DNA from: an uncultured Bacteroidota bacterium
GTDB taxonomy: Bacteria; Bacteroidota; Bacteroidia; Flavobacteriales; Flavobacteriaceae
DNA: 64,000 nt
Assembly (NCBI GenBank): GCA_902617285.1
Contig: CACMVZ010000003.1
Coordinates: 45,005 to 109,004 of the forward strand
Direction: 5' to 3'
Below the pieces are notes generated by a model. The model made no database searches, was not told the origin of the DNA, and worked only from the letters and a program-made list of their open reading frames with translations. The translations under genes and the position numbers were made by a program. Positions within the stretch are counted from its first letter, which is position 1. The number at the start of each line of letters is the position of its first letter. Shown here piece after piece: positions 17,937-27,361 of this stretch.

Positions 17937-19268
17937 ATGAGAAAAATATTAATAACTATATCGACACTATTTATTCTAAATATTAATGCCCAAGATATAC
18001 TTCCACTAAAAGAGAGAGCAGAATTTATAAACAAACTACAAAAGGACAGATTCAATAATCTACTTCCAAAGCTCATGGAAAAAACTGGAATTGATATGTG
18101 GGTTTTAATTGCAAGGGAATATAATGAAGATCCAATTATTAAAACAATGCTACCTCCAACATGGTTAAATGCAAGGAGAACAACTATTGTTGTATTTTCA
18201 CTTGACCAGAAAACTAAAGAATTTGAATCTGTAGCTATAGCAAGATATGCTTTTGGAGAGAATATACCATCTATCTGGAACAAAGAAGAGCAACCAAATC
18301 AATGGCAGGCTCTAAGTGATTATATTATTAGTAAGAATCCAGAAAATATTGGAATTAATACATCTAGTTATGAACCGTTAGCAGATGGATTAAGCAAATA
18401 CCATTATGATCAACTCTATAATGTACTCCCTTTGAAGTTTCAAAAAAGGATTACATCTGCAGAAGACCTTTCTATAGCATGGATTGAGACTAGAACAGAA
18501 TTAGAAATGACTGTATATTCACAATTAGTAGAGATAAGTAGTGCAATTATTAGAGAAGCTTTCTCTACACAAGTAATTACCCCTGGTATTACAACAACTG
18601 ATGATGTAGTATGGTGGATGAGAGAGAAAGTGCTGGAGCTGGGGCTAGATACATGGTTTCATCCAAGTGTTGATGTACAAAGGATGGATGACAGTGACCT
18701 GTATGCCTTTGATGGCTTGTCTAAGTTTGATATAATTCAGCCAGGAGACCTAATTCATTGTGATTTTGGGATTACATATTTGACTCTAAATACAGACACA
18801 CAAGAATTAGGTTATATTTTAAAACCAGGAGAAACAAAAGCTCCCGACTATCTTGTTAGCGCAATGAAAGATGGCAATAGAGTTCAGGATATTTTTACCA
18901 ATAATTTTAAGTATGGTGCTACTGGAAATGAGATTTTAAAAAAATCATTGGAGGAAGGAAGAGCAGAAGGACTTAGACCTTCAATATACACTCATCCACT
19001 TGGAACATATGGGCACTCTGCTGGAACAACTATAGGCATGTGGGACTCTCAAGGTGGCGTTCCATTTACGGGAGACCACCCTCTTCAATATAACACAGCA
19101 TATGCAATTGAGTTAAATACAACAGTTTACATTCCACAATGGAAAAAAGACGTAAGAATAATGCTTGAAGTTCCTGGATTTTTTGGTGAGGATGGATTTA
19201 GGTATATAAAAGGGAGACAGACTGAATTATTATTAGTTGGACCTAATCAAGCAGGACTTGATGACTGA
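17937..19268 (+). CDS. exported M24 family metallopeptidase (Xaa-Pro aminopeptidase-like)
   Basis: A 443-residue creatinase/aminopeptidase-fold protein with an N-terminal signal peptide ending near NINAQD (about residue 19), so it acts in the periplasm or outside. The C-terminal pita-bread domain is recognisable: [13 protein letters not shown], then [20 protein letters not shown] with the metal-binding histidine, and AIELNT and MLEVPGFF near the end with acidic ligands. It would remove N-terminal residues preceding proline from peptides. The final codons overlap the start of the acetyltransferase gene by eight bases. Confidence 0.83.
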   Translation: MRKILITISTLFILNINAQDILPLKERAEFINKLQKDRFNNLLPKLMEKTGIDMWVLIAREYNEDPIIKTMLPPTWLNARRTTIVVFSLDQKTKEFESVAIARYAFGENIPSIWNKEEQPNQWQALSDYIISKNPENIGINTSSYEPLADGLSKYHYDQLYNVLPLKFQKRITSAEDLSIAWIETRTELEMTVYSQLVEISSAIIREAFSTQVITPGITTTDDVVWWMREKVLELGLDTWFHPSVDVQRMDDSDLYAFDGLSKFDIIQPGDLIHCDFGITYLTLNTDTQELGYILKPGETKAPDYLVSAMKDGNRVQDIFTNNFKYGATGNEILKKSLEEGRAEGLRPSIYTHPLGTYGHSAGTTIGMWDSQGGVPFTGDHPLQYNTAYAIELNTTVYIPQWKKDVRIMLEVPGFFGEDGFRYIKGRQTELLLVGPNQAGLDD

Positions 19269-19824
19269 AAAAGAAAAAATGTTATCAGGTCAAACTTATT
19301 ATGCAAGAGATCCTGAGCTTATAGATCTTCATAAAGATTGTAGAAAATTACTCAAGGAGTTAAACTCAATTACATCAGACAACGTTAACAGAAGATATAG
19401 CATTCTTGATAATCTTTTAGGAAAAATTGATGATGGAGTTTGGATTGAATCTCCATTTTATTGTGACTATGGGACTAATATTTCAATTGGTAAAAACACT
19501 TTCATTAATTTTAATTGTGTTTTTATTGATAATAATAAAATAGAAATCGGCTCAAATGTTTTAATAGGCCCTGGAGTCCATTTTTACACCCCTACCCATC
19601 CTCTTAAATATAGTGAAAGAATAAAACCTAACGGAGAATACGTAACAACTGCTCTTCCTATAAAGGTTGGAGATAACGTGTGGATTGGAGGTAATTCATC
19701 AATATGTCAAGGAGTAACAATAGGGAGTAATAGTACAATTGGAGCAGGTAGTCTTGTATTCAATGATATACCTAATGATGTCTTAGCATACGGGAATCCA
19801 TGTAAGGTTATTAAAAAGTTGTAA
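19261..19824 (+). CDS. sugar O-acetyltransferase (maltose/galactoside acetyltransferase family)
   Basis: A 188-residue hexapeptide-repeat acetyltransferase. The N-terminal helix region [20 protein letters not shown] matches the Maa/LacA/NodL group, and the catalytic histidine is in HFYTPTHPL. The C-terminal left-handed beta-helix has repeats such as VGDNVWIGGNSSICQGVTIG and ends YGNPCKVIKKL. It transfers acetyl groups from acetyl-CoA to sugars in the cytoplasm. I use ATG 19261; the frame is open eight codons further up inside the M24 gene, but the family starts at MTEKEKM. Confidence 0.92.
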   Translation: MTEKEKMLSGQTYYARDPELIDLHKDCRKLLKELNSITSDNVNRRYSILDNLLGKIDDGVWIESPFYCDYGTNISIGKNTFINFNCVFIDNNKIEIGSNVLIGPGVHFYTPTHPLKYSERIKPNGEYVTTALPIKVGDNVWIGGNSSICQGVTIGSNSTIGAGSLVFNDIPNDVLAYGNPCKVIKKL

Positions 19825-19829
19825 TTTTG
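19822..19829 (+). promoter_or_regulatory. candidate -7 element upstream of trhO
   Basis: TAATTTTG fits TAnnTTTG, overlaps the stop codon of the acetyltransferase gene and ends 19 bases before the trhO start. No -33 match was found. Confidence 0.3.
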
Positions 19830-19848
19830 CAGTCTATATTAGTATAGC

Positions 19849-20883
19849 ATGCAACTGTACAATAAACTTAGCGCTGAAGAGCGTGCCAGAATTATTGATG
19901 AAAATTCTCAAGAGAGAATTACCTTATCTTTTTATAAATATTTTAAACTTGGCAATCCAAAAGTATTTAGAGATCATCTCTTTATGACATGGTCCAAGCT
20001 AGATATCTTAGGTAGAATATATATTGCAAATGAAGGAATTAATGCTCAGCTATCCGTTCCTAAAGAGAATATAAATGAGTTTAAAGAAACTCTACTAGAT
20101 ATTATTCCACTTAATAAAATAAGATTAAATTTTGCACTTGAACATTACAGTAAATCTTTCTTAAAACTTACGATCAAAATCAGAAAAAAAATAGTTGCGG
20201 ATGGTTTGGATGACAAAACTTTTGATGTTACTAATATTGGAAAACATCTAGATGCAGAAAACTTCAATAAAATGCTTAATGATAGTAATACGGTGTGTAT
20301 AGACATGAGAAATCATTATGAAAGTGAAATAGGTTTTTTCAAAGGAGCAATAAAGCCAAATGTGGATACATTTCGTGAGTCACTTGAGATAATTGATAAT
20401 GAACTTAAAAAAAATGGTTCTGAAAGAAATTATCTAATGTATTGTACTGGAGGGATTAGATGCGAAAAGGCAAGTGCCTATCTTAAACATAAGGGTTTAA
20501 AAAATGTCTATCAACTTGAGGGTGGTATTATTGAATATTCAAGACAGGTAAAAGAAAAAAACTTAAAGAATAATTTTCTTGGTAAGAATTTTGTTTTTGA
20601 TGAAAGAAGAGGTGAGAGAATTTCAGACGACATTGTTTCTAACTGTCACCAATGTGGAGAACCATGTGACACTCATGTTAACTGTTCTAATGAAGCGTGT
20701 CATTTACTATTTATTCAGTGTGAAAGATGCAGACAAAGAATGAATAACTGTTGTTCAGATGAGTGTATGAATATCATTGATCTATCATACGAAGAACAAA
20801 AAAAGTTAAGGAAAGGAAAACATAATAGTAATAAAATTTTTAAGAAGGGTAGGTCTGACAAATTAAAGTATAAGCTAAGTTAA
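19849..20883 (+). CDS. trhO: tRNA uridine(34) hydroxylase, rhodanese-like (TrhO/YceA)
   Basis: A 344-residue rhodanese-domain protein that hydroxylates U34 of certain tRNAs on the way to 5-oxyacetyl/5-methoxyuridine. The N-terminal acylphosphatase-like domain contains IYIANEGINAQLS, the rhodanese domain has CIDMRNHYE, and the active-site loop is MYCTGGIRCEKASAYL with the reactive cysteine at about residue 199. The C-terminus holds a cysteine-rich cluster (CHQCGEPC, CSNEAC, CERC, CC, C) typical of the longer members. It starts 24 bases after the acetyltransferase gene and ends one base before the PBP gene. Confidence 0.93.
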   Translation: MQLYNKLSAEERARIIDENSQERITLSFYKYFKLGNPKVFRDHLFMTWSKLDILGRIYIANEGINAQLSVPKENINEFKETLLDIIPLNKIRLNFALEHYSKSFLKLTIKIRKKIVADGLDDKTFDVTNIGKHLDAENFNKMLNDSNTVCIDMRNHYESEIGFFKGAIKPNVDTFRESLEIIDNELKKNGSERNYLMYCTGGIRCEKASAYLKHKGLKNVYQLEGGIIEYSRQVKEKNLKNNFLGKNFVFDERRGERISDDIVSNCHQCGEPCDTHVNCSNEACHLLFIQCERCRQRMNNCCSDECMNIIDLSYEEQKKLRKGKHNSNKIFKKGRSDKLKYKLS

Positions 20884-20884
20884 T

Positions 20885-23170
20885 ATGAGAAAAAAACTTA
20901 CAATTAGATTAATGTGGTTTGCTGTAATAACAGGAATGATTTCATTCTTTGGATTATTCATTCTAGCTGGTAATGGTGTGTTTGGAGAAATGCCAGAATT
21001 TGAACAACTCGAAAACCCAAACACAAACTTAGCCACTCAGATCATATCATCAGATGGAGAAATATTAGGAAAGTTTTATTTTAATGATAACAGAACACCA
21101 ATTACATATAATGAGCTTCCTAAAAACTTAGTTGACGCCCTTATCGCTACTGAAGATGAAAGGTTTTATGATCATCCAGGAATAGATGTAAGGTCTACAC
21201 TAAGAGCGATAGCTTTTTTAAATACCAGAGGTGGGGCAAGCACAATAACGCAACAATTAGCTAGACAACTTTTTGTTGGAGTTAGATCACGAAACATTGT
21301 TCAAGCAGTTCTTCAAAAAGCAAAAGAATGGGTATTAGCAATTCAAATAGAAAAACGGTATACCAAAAATGAAATCATAGCTATGTATTTGAATATCTAT
21401 GACTTTAATAATACAGCAGATGGTGTTAGGTCTGCATCAAAAATCTACTTTAACAAAACTCCAGACAGCCTACTAATTGAAGATGCAGCTATGTTAATTG
21501 GAATGTTGAAGAATTCATCCTTATATAATCCTCTTAGAAGACCAGAACTAGTAATTGAAAGGAGAAATGTTGTCTTCCAGCAGATGGAGAGGAATAAAAT
21601 GATAACAAAAAAAGAACGTGACTCTTTGTCTAAGCTACCCATAAATATTGATTACACCCCTGAATCTCATAGGGAAGGATTAGCTACATATTTTAGAGCT
21701 TACTTACAAGAGTTTATGAATAACTGGTTAAGAGAAAATCCCAAAGAAGATGGATCAAGGTACAATTTGTATAGAGATGGACTAAGAATTTATACCACCA
21801 TAGATTCTAGACTTCAATCAATTGCTGAGCAGTCTGTAAATGACCATATGAAAAATCTTCAATCTGAATTTTTTTATCAAAATAAAGAAAGTGAAGAAAA
21901 CCCAACACCTCCATTTAGGGATCTTAGGGAAGGTCAGGTAGATACATTATTAAAACTTTCTGCAATGCGATCAGAGAGATGGAGAAAAATGAAACTAAGT
22001 GGAAAAGATGAGGATGAAATTTGGGAAACATTTCAAGTGGAGACCCCAATGAAAGTCTTCTCATGGAATGGTGAGATAGACACAATCATGAAACCTATCG
22101 ATTCTATAAGATACTATAAATATTATTTACGAGCATCTATGATGTCTATGGAGCCACAAACAGGTCATGTAAAAGCTTGGGTTGGGGGATTTAATTATAA
22201 ACATTTTCAATATGATCAGGTAAAACAAGGAAGAAGGCAGATTGGGTCTACTTTTAAACCCTTTTTATACGCAACTGCAATTGACCAATTAAAACTTTCT
22301 CCATGCTATACCGTTCCAGATGCACTTTACTGTATAGAACCTATGAAACATGGAAATATAGATGCTTGGTGTCCCAAAAATTCAAGTGATAAATATGGTC
22401 AGATAAGAAACTTAAAAAATGCTTTAGCAAACTCAATTAACACAATTAGTGCAAGATTAATGGATCAAGTTGGCCCTAAACCTGTTGTGACTTTAATGAA
22501 GAAAATGGGAATTAAATCTTATTTGCCAGAAGTTCCATCAATAGCTTTAGGAACACCAGATATAAGTTTATATGAATTGGTAGGAGCCTATAGCACATTT
22601 GTAAATAAGGGTATATATATAGAGCCAATTTTTATAACAAGAATTGAAGATAAAAATGGAGTTCCTTTATTTGAGGTCATTCCTCAAACTACTGATGTAC
22701 TTAGTGAAGAGGCAGCATATGTTACTCTTAATCTAATGGAGGGTGTAACAAAATATGGATCTGGAGGTAGACTAAGACATTCAGGTCTTGAAGAAACAAA
22801 TTATATATATAAAAACTTAATAACAGGTTATCCTTATGCATTTGAGAATTCAATTGCTGGAAAAACAGGTACAACTCAAAATCAAAGTGATGGATGGTTT
22901 ATGGGGATGGTTCCTAATCTTGTAACTGGAGTTTGGGTTGGTGGTGAAGATAGGTCTGTTCACTTTGAGGATATAGCTTTTGGTCAAGGGGCTACAATGG
23001 CATTACCAATATGGGCTCAGTATATGAAAAACGCATATCTAAACCCTGATCTTGGAGTTTCTACAGAAGACTTTCCAGTCCCTGAAATTGTAAATATTCC
23101 ATTAGATTGCGAAAACTTAAACATTGAGAGCTCAAAAAAGAAAAAAGATCTTGAAGAGCTAGGATTTTAA
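20885..23170 (+). CDS. class A penicillin-binding protein (PBP1A)
   Basis: A 761-residue bifunctional peptidoglycan synthase. After one N-terminal membrane helix (about 9-28) comes a GT51 transglycosylase domain (ATEDERFYDHPGID, then GGASTITQQLARQLF) and a transpeptidase domain with the catalytic Ser in GSTFKPF (about residue 455), an SxN motif at NSIN, and KTGT (about 659-662). It polymerises and crosslinks glycan strands on the periplasmic side. All catalytic motifs are intact. It lies directly after trhO and is convergent with the GNAT gene with four bases of overlap. Confidence 0.95.
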   Translation: MRKKLTIRLMWFAVITGMISFFGLFILAGNGVFGEMPEFEQLENPNTNLATQIISSDGEILGKFYFNDNRTPITYNELPKNLVDALIATEDERFYDHPGIDVRSTLRAIAFLNTRGGASTITQQLARQLFVGVRSRNIVQAVLQKAKEWVLAIQIEKRYTKNEIIAMYLNIYDFNNTADGVRSASKIYFNKTPDSLLIEDAAMLIGMLKNSSLYNPLRRPELVIERRNVVFQQMERNKMITKKERDSLSKLPINIDYTPESHREGLATYFRAYLQEFMNNWLRENPKEDGSRYNLYRDGLRIYTTIDSRLQSIAEQSVNDHMKNLQSEFFYQNKESEENPTPPFRDLREGQVDTLLKLSAMRSERWRKMKLSGKDEDEIWETFQVETPMKVFSWNGEIDTIMKPIDSIRYYKYYLRASMMSMEPQTGHVKAWVGGFNYKHFQYDQVKQGRRQIGSTFKPFLYATAIDQLKLSPCYTVPDALYCIEPMKHGNIDAWCPKNSSDKYGQIRNLKNALANSINTISARLMDQVGPKPVVTLMKKMGIKSYLPEVPSIALGTPDISLYELVGAYSTFVNKGIYIEPIFITRIEDKNGVPLFEVIPQTTDVLSEEAAYVTLNLMEGVTKYGSGGRLRHSGLEETNYIYKNLITGYPYAFENSIAGKTGTTQNQSDGWFMGMVPNLVTGVWVGGEDRSVHFEDIAFGQGATMALPIWAQYMKNAYLNPDLGVSTEDFPVPEIVNIPLDCENLNIESSKKKKDLEELGF

Positions 23171-23676
23171 CCTACAAGTTTTTCATAGCAGTGAAAAGGA
23201 AATTCACTTTGTTTAGGAAAATAAACATCATCTAATTTATTATAACCTCTTGATTTATAAAACTTATTATTTCTTGGGTTTTGACTAAATGTATCTAATC
23301 TTATAGATATATAGTTATTAGATTTTGCAAAATCTTCAGCAAAATCCATCATTTTTCTTGCTATACCTCTTTTTTGAAAAATAGGGTGAACTGCTAACCT
23401 ATGAATGTATAAATTATATTCATCTTCTGTAATCCAATTAACAGTCTTGTAAACATCATCTTTGTGGGATGAAAACATAATACATCCAACTATTTCTTGA
23501 TTAATCTTTGATACATACAAAGATTTATTTTTAATATCTTCTTTAAATATCTCTCTACTAGGGTATTTGTCATTCCATTGAAAAATATTATTCTCAATCA
23601 TATTTTTAGCGCAAGCCTCGGCGATTTCCTTAACTCTATCTAATTCATTTTGCGAAGCCAATTCAATTTTAATCAT
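23167..23676 (-). CDS. GNAT family N-acetyltransferase
   Basis: A 169-residue single-domain acetyltransferase. The acetyl-CoA loop is readable as VHPIFQKRGIARKMMDFAE (about 94-112), preceded by the LYIHRLAV strand and followed by the SIRLDTFSQNPRNNKFYKSRGY motif B region. The acceptor is unknown. It faces the LpxR-like gene divergently, with a short AT-only palindrome in the 35-base gap. Confidence 0.87.
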   Translation of the reverse strand: MIKIELASQNELDRVKEIAEACAKNMIENNIFQWNDKYPSREIFKEDIKNKSLYVSKINQEIVGCIMFSSHKDDVYKTVNWITEDEYNLYIHRLAVHPIFQKRGIARKMMDFAEDFAKSNNYISIRLDTFSQNPRNNKFYKSRGYNKLDDVYFPKQSEFPFHCYEKLVG

Positions 23677-23711
23677 AGAATATTTTAAAATATTAAATTA
23701 GAGTAAAATTA

Positions 23712-24611
23712 ATGCAATTGAAAAAACTTATACTTTCATTTTTAACACTTTTATTCTGCTTATTATCTAACGATGCAATTTCACAAAAGCAGTTAAATTT
23801 GGATGTTGATAACGATCTTTATTTTGATAGAGATTTTTATTATTCTAGTGGAATCTTCCTATCTCTCATGACCCCAAATGCAAAAAGTGACAAAAAATCA
23901 TTAAATAAATTAAAAATTGGACAATTAATTTATACGCCTTCAATGAGGTATGAGTCTAATCCAAATAAATATGACTATCCGTATAGTGGGTATTTATACC
24001 TTGAGTATCAAAAACAAAAAAAATTATCAAATTTCTCTAGCTTTTCCTTAGGAGGACAAATTGGTATTACAGGAGATGCTTCATTAGCAAAAGGTATGCA
24101 AAATTTATATCATGACTTAGTTTTAAATTTACCTAATCTTAAATGGGAATCACAGATGCCTCAGGAGCTTCAGCTTAATTTCTCAGCAAGTTATTTTAAA
24201 GGATTTAATATTAAAGACAATATTAGTATCACATCTGAATTATACTCTAGACTTGGGACATACCAAATAATGTCAGGGTTAGAGGTAGGACTATTTATTG
24301 GAGACCTATCATGGTTTAGATTCTCTGATAACTTTATTATTAATGATGATTCAAAATTTTCTTTTTTTATAGGCACAAAGCAGGAGTACTTTCTTCATGA
24401 TTATAAACTTAAAGGAAGCCTATTAAATGATAAGGCGAAGTTGATTATGGAATCAATTAATTTTAGAAATGTCTTTTTAGTAGGGTTGAAAAAAAATTTT
24501 AAAGATTTACAAATACTTACCTCTTATAATTCTATGTCAAAAGACACTAACAAGCAAAGAACTAAAAGACACCCTTTCTTAAAAATTAGTTTGACCTATA
24601 ATCTTAAATAA
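23712..24611 (+). CDS. LpxR-like outer-membrane lipid A deacylase
   Basis: A 299-residue outer-membrane beta-barrel with a signal peptide (about 1-25). It fits the LpxR/DUF2219 pattern: an early NDLYFDRDFYYSSG segment (Asn34, Asp35, Ser45/46), then GQLIYTPSM, DYPYSGYLYLEYQ, and GITGDASLAKGMQNLYHDL with a histidine at about residue 134, which correspond to the catalytic and calcium-binding residues described for Salmonella LpxR. It would remove the 3'-acyloxyacyl chain of lipid A. Residue mapping was by eye. It stands alone, followed by a long inverted repeat with a T-tract. Confidence 0.78.
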   Translation: MQLKKLILSFLTLLFCLLSNDAISQKQLNLDVDNDLYFDRDFYYSSGIFLSLMTPNAKSDKKSLNKLKIGQLIYTPSMRYESNPNKYDYPYSGYLYLEYQKQKKLSNFSSFSLGGQIGITGDASLAKGMQNLYHDLVLNLPNLKWESQMPQELQLNFSASYFKGFNIKDNISITSELYSRLGTYQIMSGLEVGLFIGDLSWFRFSDNFIINDDSKFSFFIGTKQEYFLHDYKLKGSLLNDKAKLIMESINFRNVFLVGLKKNFKDLQILTSYNSMSKDTNKQRTKRHPFLKISLTYNLK

Positions 24612-24673
24612 TTTTAACTTTTCTTTAAAAAAATACCTTAGATAATAAACCTAAATTTATACTGTTGATTCAC

Positions 24674-24760
24674 AAACGCTCCTAGGTCATTTTTAGTCCT
24701 TTTTTAGCTAGGTTAATTTTGAATTTTTGTTAATTGGTTTTGTTAGGAGCGTTTTTTTTA
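24674..24760 (+). terminator. long-loop terminator or small structured RNA downstream of the LpxR-like gene
   Basis: An 11-base perfect inverted repeat, AAACGCTCCTA (24674-24684) and TAGGAGCGTTT (24744-24754), encloses 59 bases and is followed by a T-run, as in an intrinsic terminator on the plus strand. The loop is too long for an ordinary terminator. A second pairing, CCTAG (24681-24685) with CTAGG (24708-24712), competes with the outer stem. TACTGTTG at 24660-24667 is one base from a -7 element and would start a transcript at the stem foot. Confidence 0.5.
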
Positions 24761-25618
24761 TTTTACTTCTAGTTTATACATATATGGATTTCCAAGTCCT
24801 TCATCTTCTGATGTTACCCAAAATAATTTTTTGCTTATAATTTTTATAGCTTCTATTTGAGCTTTTTCAATAGGGATACTATATTTTTTGAATGAGTTAT
24901 AACTTGGTTTATCGATATTAAAATCTTCAAACAAAATTAAATATTGCTCACCTCCAGATGAGTAGCTAACCAAAGCTAGAATACCAGTGTCACTATCATA
25001 GTCTCCACCAGTTATTAATGAATTGACATCAAAATTTGCAACACTTGATAATTCTTGTTTTTCTTTTACCGTGTCGTCAATTAAATAAAGATCTGTATTT
25101 AGCGAGTCTCTATCCTTTGAAAAAAGAGCAATTTTATCTTCTATTATCAGTAGAGCTTCTGCATCATATTTATGTTTTGAGGAAGGAAAAAAAGACTCTT
25201 GATCAGAATAGAAAATATCAATTTTACTATCAATACTAAAATCAGCTATTTTGACTTTAATAATACTTAGGTTGTCTCTTGTGCCATAATTATTTCCTGT
25301 GTCAGCAATATATATATAATCTTCATCAGCTGTAATATCTTCCCAGTCATTATTATAAATTTCCCAAAAAGATTCTTCTTCCAGTTTTTTAGAATTTGTG
25401 ATCTCACCATTAAGATTAAAAAAATACAAACTTGGCTCTCCCCCAGAATCATTGTGAGTTATAAAGACTTCATTTAAAATTTCTAATCCAGAGGTTTCAT
25501 TTATAATTTTTGGTAAAACAACAGTCTCGATAATTTCTACTGAATCAAAATTTTGATCTTCTGGAATATCTGAACAACTAGATATTATTAGTAATGTTAG
25601 AAAGAAATAATTTTTCAA
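24758..25618 (-). CDS. predicted lipoprotein, beta-propeller-like, function unknown
   Basis: A 286-residue protein with a lipoprotein signal (LIISSCSD, Cys15). The mature part consists of beta-rich blade-like units; characteristic pieces are VFITHNDSGGEPSLYFFNLNG, WEDITADEDYIYIADTGNN and DAEALLIIEDKIALFSKDR. The DWEDI plus DTGNN pair recurs in secreted proteins of Bacteroidota that I know only as hypothetical. It is the last gene of a leftward four-gene operon, two bases after the CDCC lipoprotein gene. Enzymatic activity cannot be predicted. Confidence 0.75.
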   Translation of the reverse strand: MKNYFFLTLLIISSCSDIPEDQNFDSVEIIETVVLPKIINETSGLEILNEVFITHNDSGGEPSLYFFNLNGEITNSKKLEEESFWEIYNNDWEDITADEDYIYIADTGNNYGTRDNLSIIKVKIADFSIDSKIDIFYSDQESFFPSSKHKYDAEALLIIEDKIALFSKDRDSLNTDLYLIDDTVKEKQELSSVANFDVNSLITGGDYDSDTGILALVSYSSGGEQYLILFEDFNIDKPSYNSFKKYSIPIEKAQIEAIKIISKKLFWVTSEDEGLGNPYMYKLEVK

Positions 25619-25620
25619 TT

Positions 25621-26820
25621 TTATATGTCTTTGGAACTTAATTTTACTGTCTTCAATTGATTATTTTCATTTTCAAAAACAGTCCAAACAACAAATATTT
25701 CGTCATTAAGTATTTCTAATTGTGGGACCCCTGTATTACGACCACTATCAATTTTAGAAATTGTAATTGGTTTTGAAACTTTCCCATCTATAGAAACTTT
25801 TTTTAATCTTAAATATGTATCAAAATCATCGTCCTCCATATAGCTAACTAGCACTTCCATATCATTTAAGTAAACAACATCTACTCTACCAATAGCATTA
25901 TTATCATTAATTTGTATTGGAGAACCAAAAGAAGCCCCATAAGACTCTGAAAAAGAAAGATTAACTCTTGGTTTTCCATCATAAACAGTAAACCAGCTCA
26001 CAGCAATATTATTAGAATTAGACACTACTTTAGGACCATTTACTGGACACCCATATATTATCCATCCATCATTATGGACTGCAGCAGGAGCCTCCCATTT
26101 ATCATCTATGTTTCTTGTTACATATATATCTCGAACTTCTTTCTCACTTCTATCTCTATATATAACTAACGGACCTTTATCAGTATTTGTTATTGATGTC
26201 TGACAACAATCACAGACTGAGGCATCTAGTTCATTCTCATTAATTATATCCCCATTATTTGTGATTTCAGCAAATCGAATGGTCATCGGTTTATGATTTC
26301 CGTCTGCATCTTTCTCTACTGTATTTCTTCCATCTAACCAGCTAATTAGAAACCCTTCATCATCTTTTGCAACTATGCTAACAAACCCATGTTCTGCTTT
26401 GAAACCATCAGTATTTAAAATAAAATCTTCTTTTACTTTTTCTCCTGATAGATTATGTAGGCTTAAAAAGACATCATAGGTGTATGATCCACCTGCAGAT
26501 TTTTTTAGGTAGCTTGTTAGAACTTGATCTCCACTAATTGCATGAGTTGGAAAGTCAGCCCAATTAACAAACCAGTCAGATCCAACAGCTAATGTCATCG
26601 GACTAAGCCAATTGCCGTCCTTAAACTGACGGAAATTTAATTCAGCATTCATGTCCTCATCAGAAGAAATCCAAGTCAATGATAATGAGCCATTATTAGA
26701 AACTAAACTAGGCTGAGCGTTACTGTTATTATGTGAAAAAGATATTTCTTCTATTGAAATATCTTTTGACGTACAAGATAATATACCCAATAAAGAAAAA
26801 ATTAAAATAGATTTTTTCAT
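25621..26820 (-). CDS. sialidase-like (BNR-type propeller) lipoprotein with CDCC motif
   Basis: A 399-residue lipoprotein (LGILSCTS, Cys16) with repeated strand patterns of a six-bladed sialidase-like propeller: LSLTWISSDED, FLISWLDGRN, IAVSWFTVYDGKPRVNLSFSESYG, IFVVWTVFEN. The catalytic arginine triad of true sialidases is not evident. In the middle (about residues 201-204) is a CDCC motif followed by QTS, and then a YRDR-x8-RDIYVTR segment and a further cysteine in IYGCPVNGP. Clustered cysteines next to a TlpA-like gene suggest metal or haem handling or a disulfide, which is inference. It starts one base after the TlpA-like gene. Confidence 0.75.
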   Translation of the reverse strand: MKKSILIFSLLGILSCTSKDISIEEISFSHNNSNAQPSLVSNNGSLSLTWISSDEDMNAELNFRQFKDGNWLSPMTLAVGSDWFVNWADFPTHAISGDQVLTSYLKKSAGGSYTYDVFLSLHNLSGEKVKEDFILNTDGFKAEHGFVSIVAKDDEGFLISWLDGRNTVEKDADGNHKPMTIRFAEITNNGDIINENELDASVCDCCQTSITNTDKGPLVIYRDRSEKEVRDIYVTRNIDDKWEAPAAVHNDGWIIYGCPVNGPKVVSNSNNIAVSWFTVYDGKPRVNLSFSESYGASFGSPIQINDNNAIGRVDVVYLNDMEVLVSYMEDDDFDTYLRLKKVSIDGKVSKPITISKIDSGRNTGVPQLEILNDEIFVVWTVFENENNQLKTVKLSSKDI

Positions 26821-26821
26821 A

Positions 26822-27361
26822 TTAAAGTGTCTTTAATTTATTTATAATTTCTTCAGAATCCCACTCTACTACCCCCACAATAGTTTCAACAATTTCTCCA
26901 TTTTCGTTAAAAATATATGAAGTAGGCATAGCATAAACTCCAATAGTTTCAAAAGATTTATTTGATTTCAAAAAAATGAAGTCAAAATTCATTTCGCTTT
27001 TAAAATTAGATATTTTGGAAATTGTTTCATCTGAAACTAATAAAAAAGTATATCCGTAATCTTTTAATATTTCCTCAGCTCTCTTCATGCTAGGCATTTC
27101 CTTTATACACGGCGCACACCATGTGGCCCAATAGCTAATTACAACTTTTCCTTCATTAAACACTGAAAGGTCTAGATTGTTCTCATCTAAATCTATAAAA
27201 GAAGTTTTAAGTTGTAAGGATTCTAAGTCAGAGATGTTATCATTACTTACAGAATTACACCCAAACAATAAAAAAAGACTAAAACAATAAAAGGTTATAT
27301 TTTTCAACTTGAATATTTTAAGTAATTTACAAAATTTAGGATTTGTTTTAGTTATTATCAT
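26822..27361 (-). CDS. TlpA/ResA-like thioredoxin-fold lipoprotein
   Basis: A 179-residue exported thioredoxin-like protein. The redox motif is CAPC (residues 82-85) in YWATWCAPCIKEMPSM, and the cis-proline segment is YAMPTSYIFNENGEIV. The N-terminus is long and charged before a hydrophobic stretch ending LLFGCNS, a probable lipoprotein cysteine at 35, so the true start may be a few codons inside the given frame. TlpA/ResA proteins reduce disulfides in cytochrome c or copper-site maturation. The first 14 bases overlap the end of the plug-domain gene, so they are coupled. Confidence 0.85.
   Translation of the reverse strand: MIITKTNPKFCKLLKIFKLKNITFYCFSLFLLFGCNSVSNDNISDLESLQLKTSFIDLDENNLDLSVFNEGKVVISYWATWCAPCIKEMPSMKRAEEILKDYGYTFLLVSDETISKISNFKSEMNFDFIFLKSNKSFETIGVYAMPTSYIFNENGEIVETIVGVVEWDSEEIINKLKTL

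Noticed and set aside
23679..23694. 16-bp palindrome AATATTTTAAAATATT between the GNAT and LpxR-like genes
   Set aside because: It contains only A and T, and such palindromes are frequent by chance in this AT-rich sequence.
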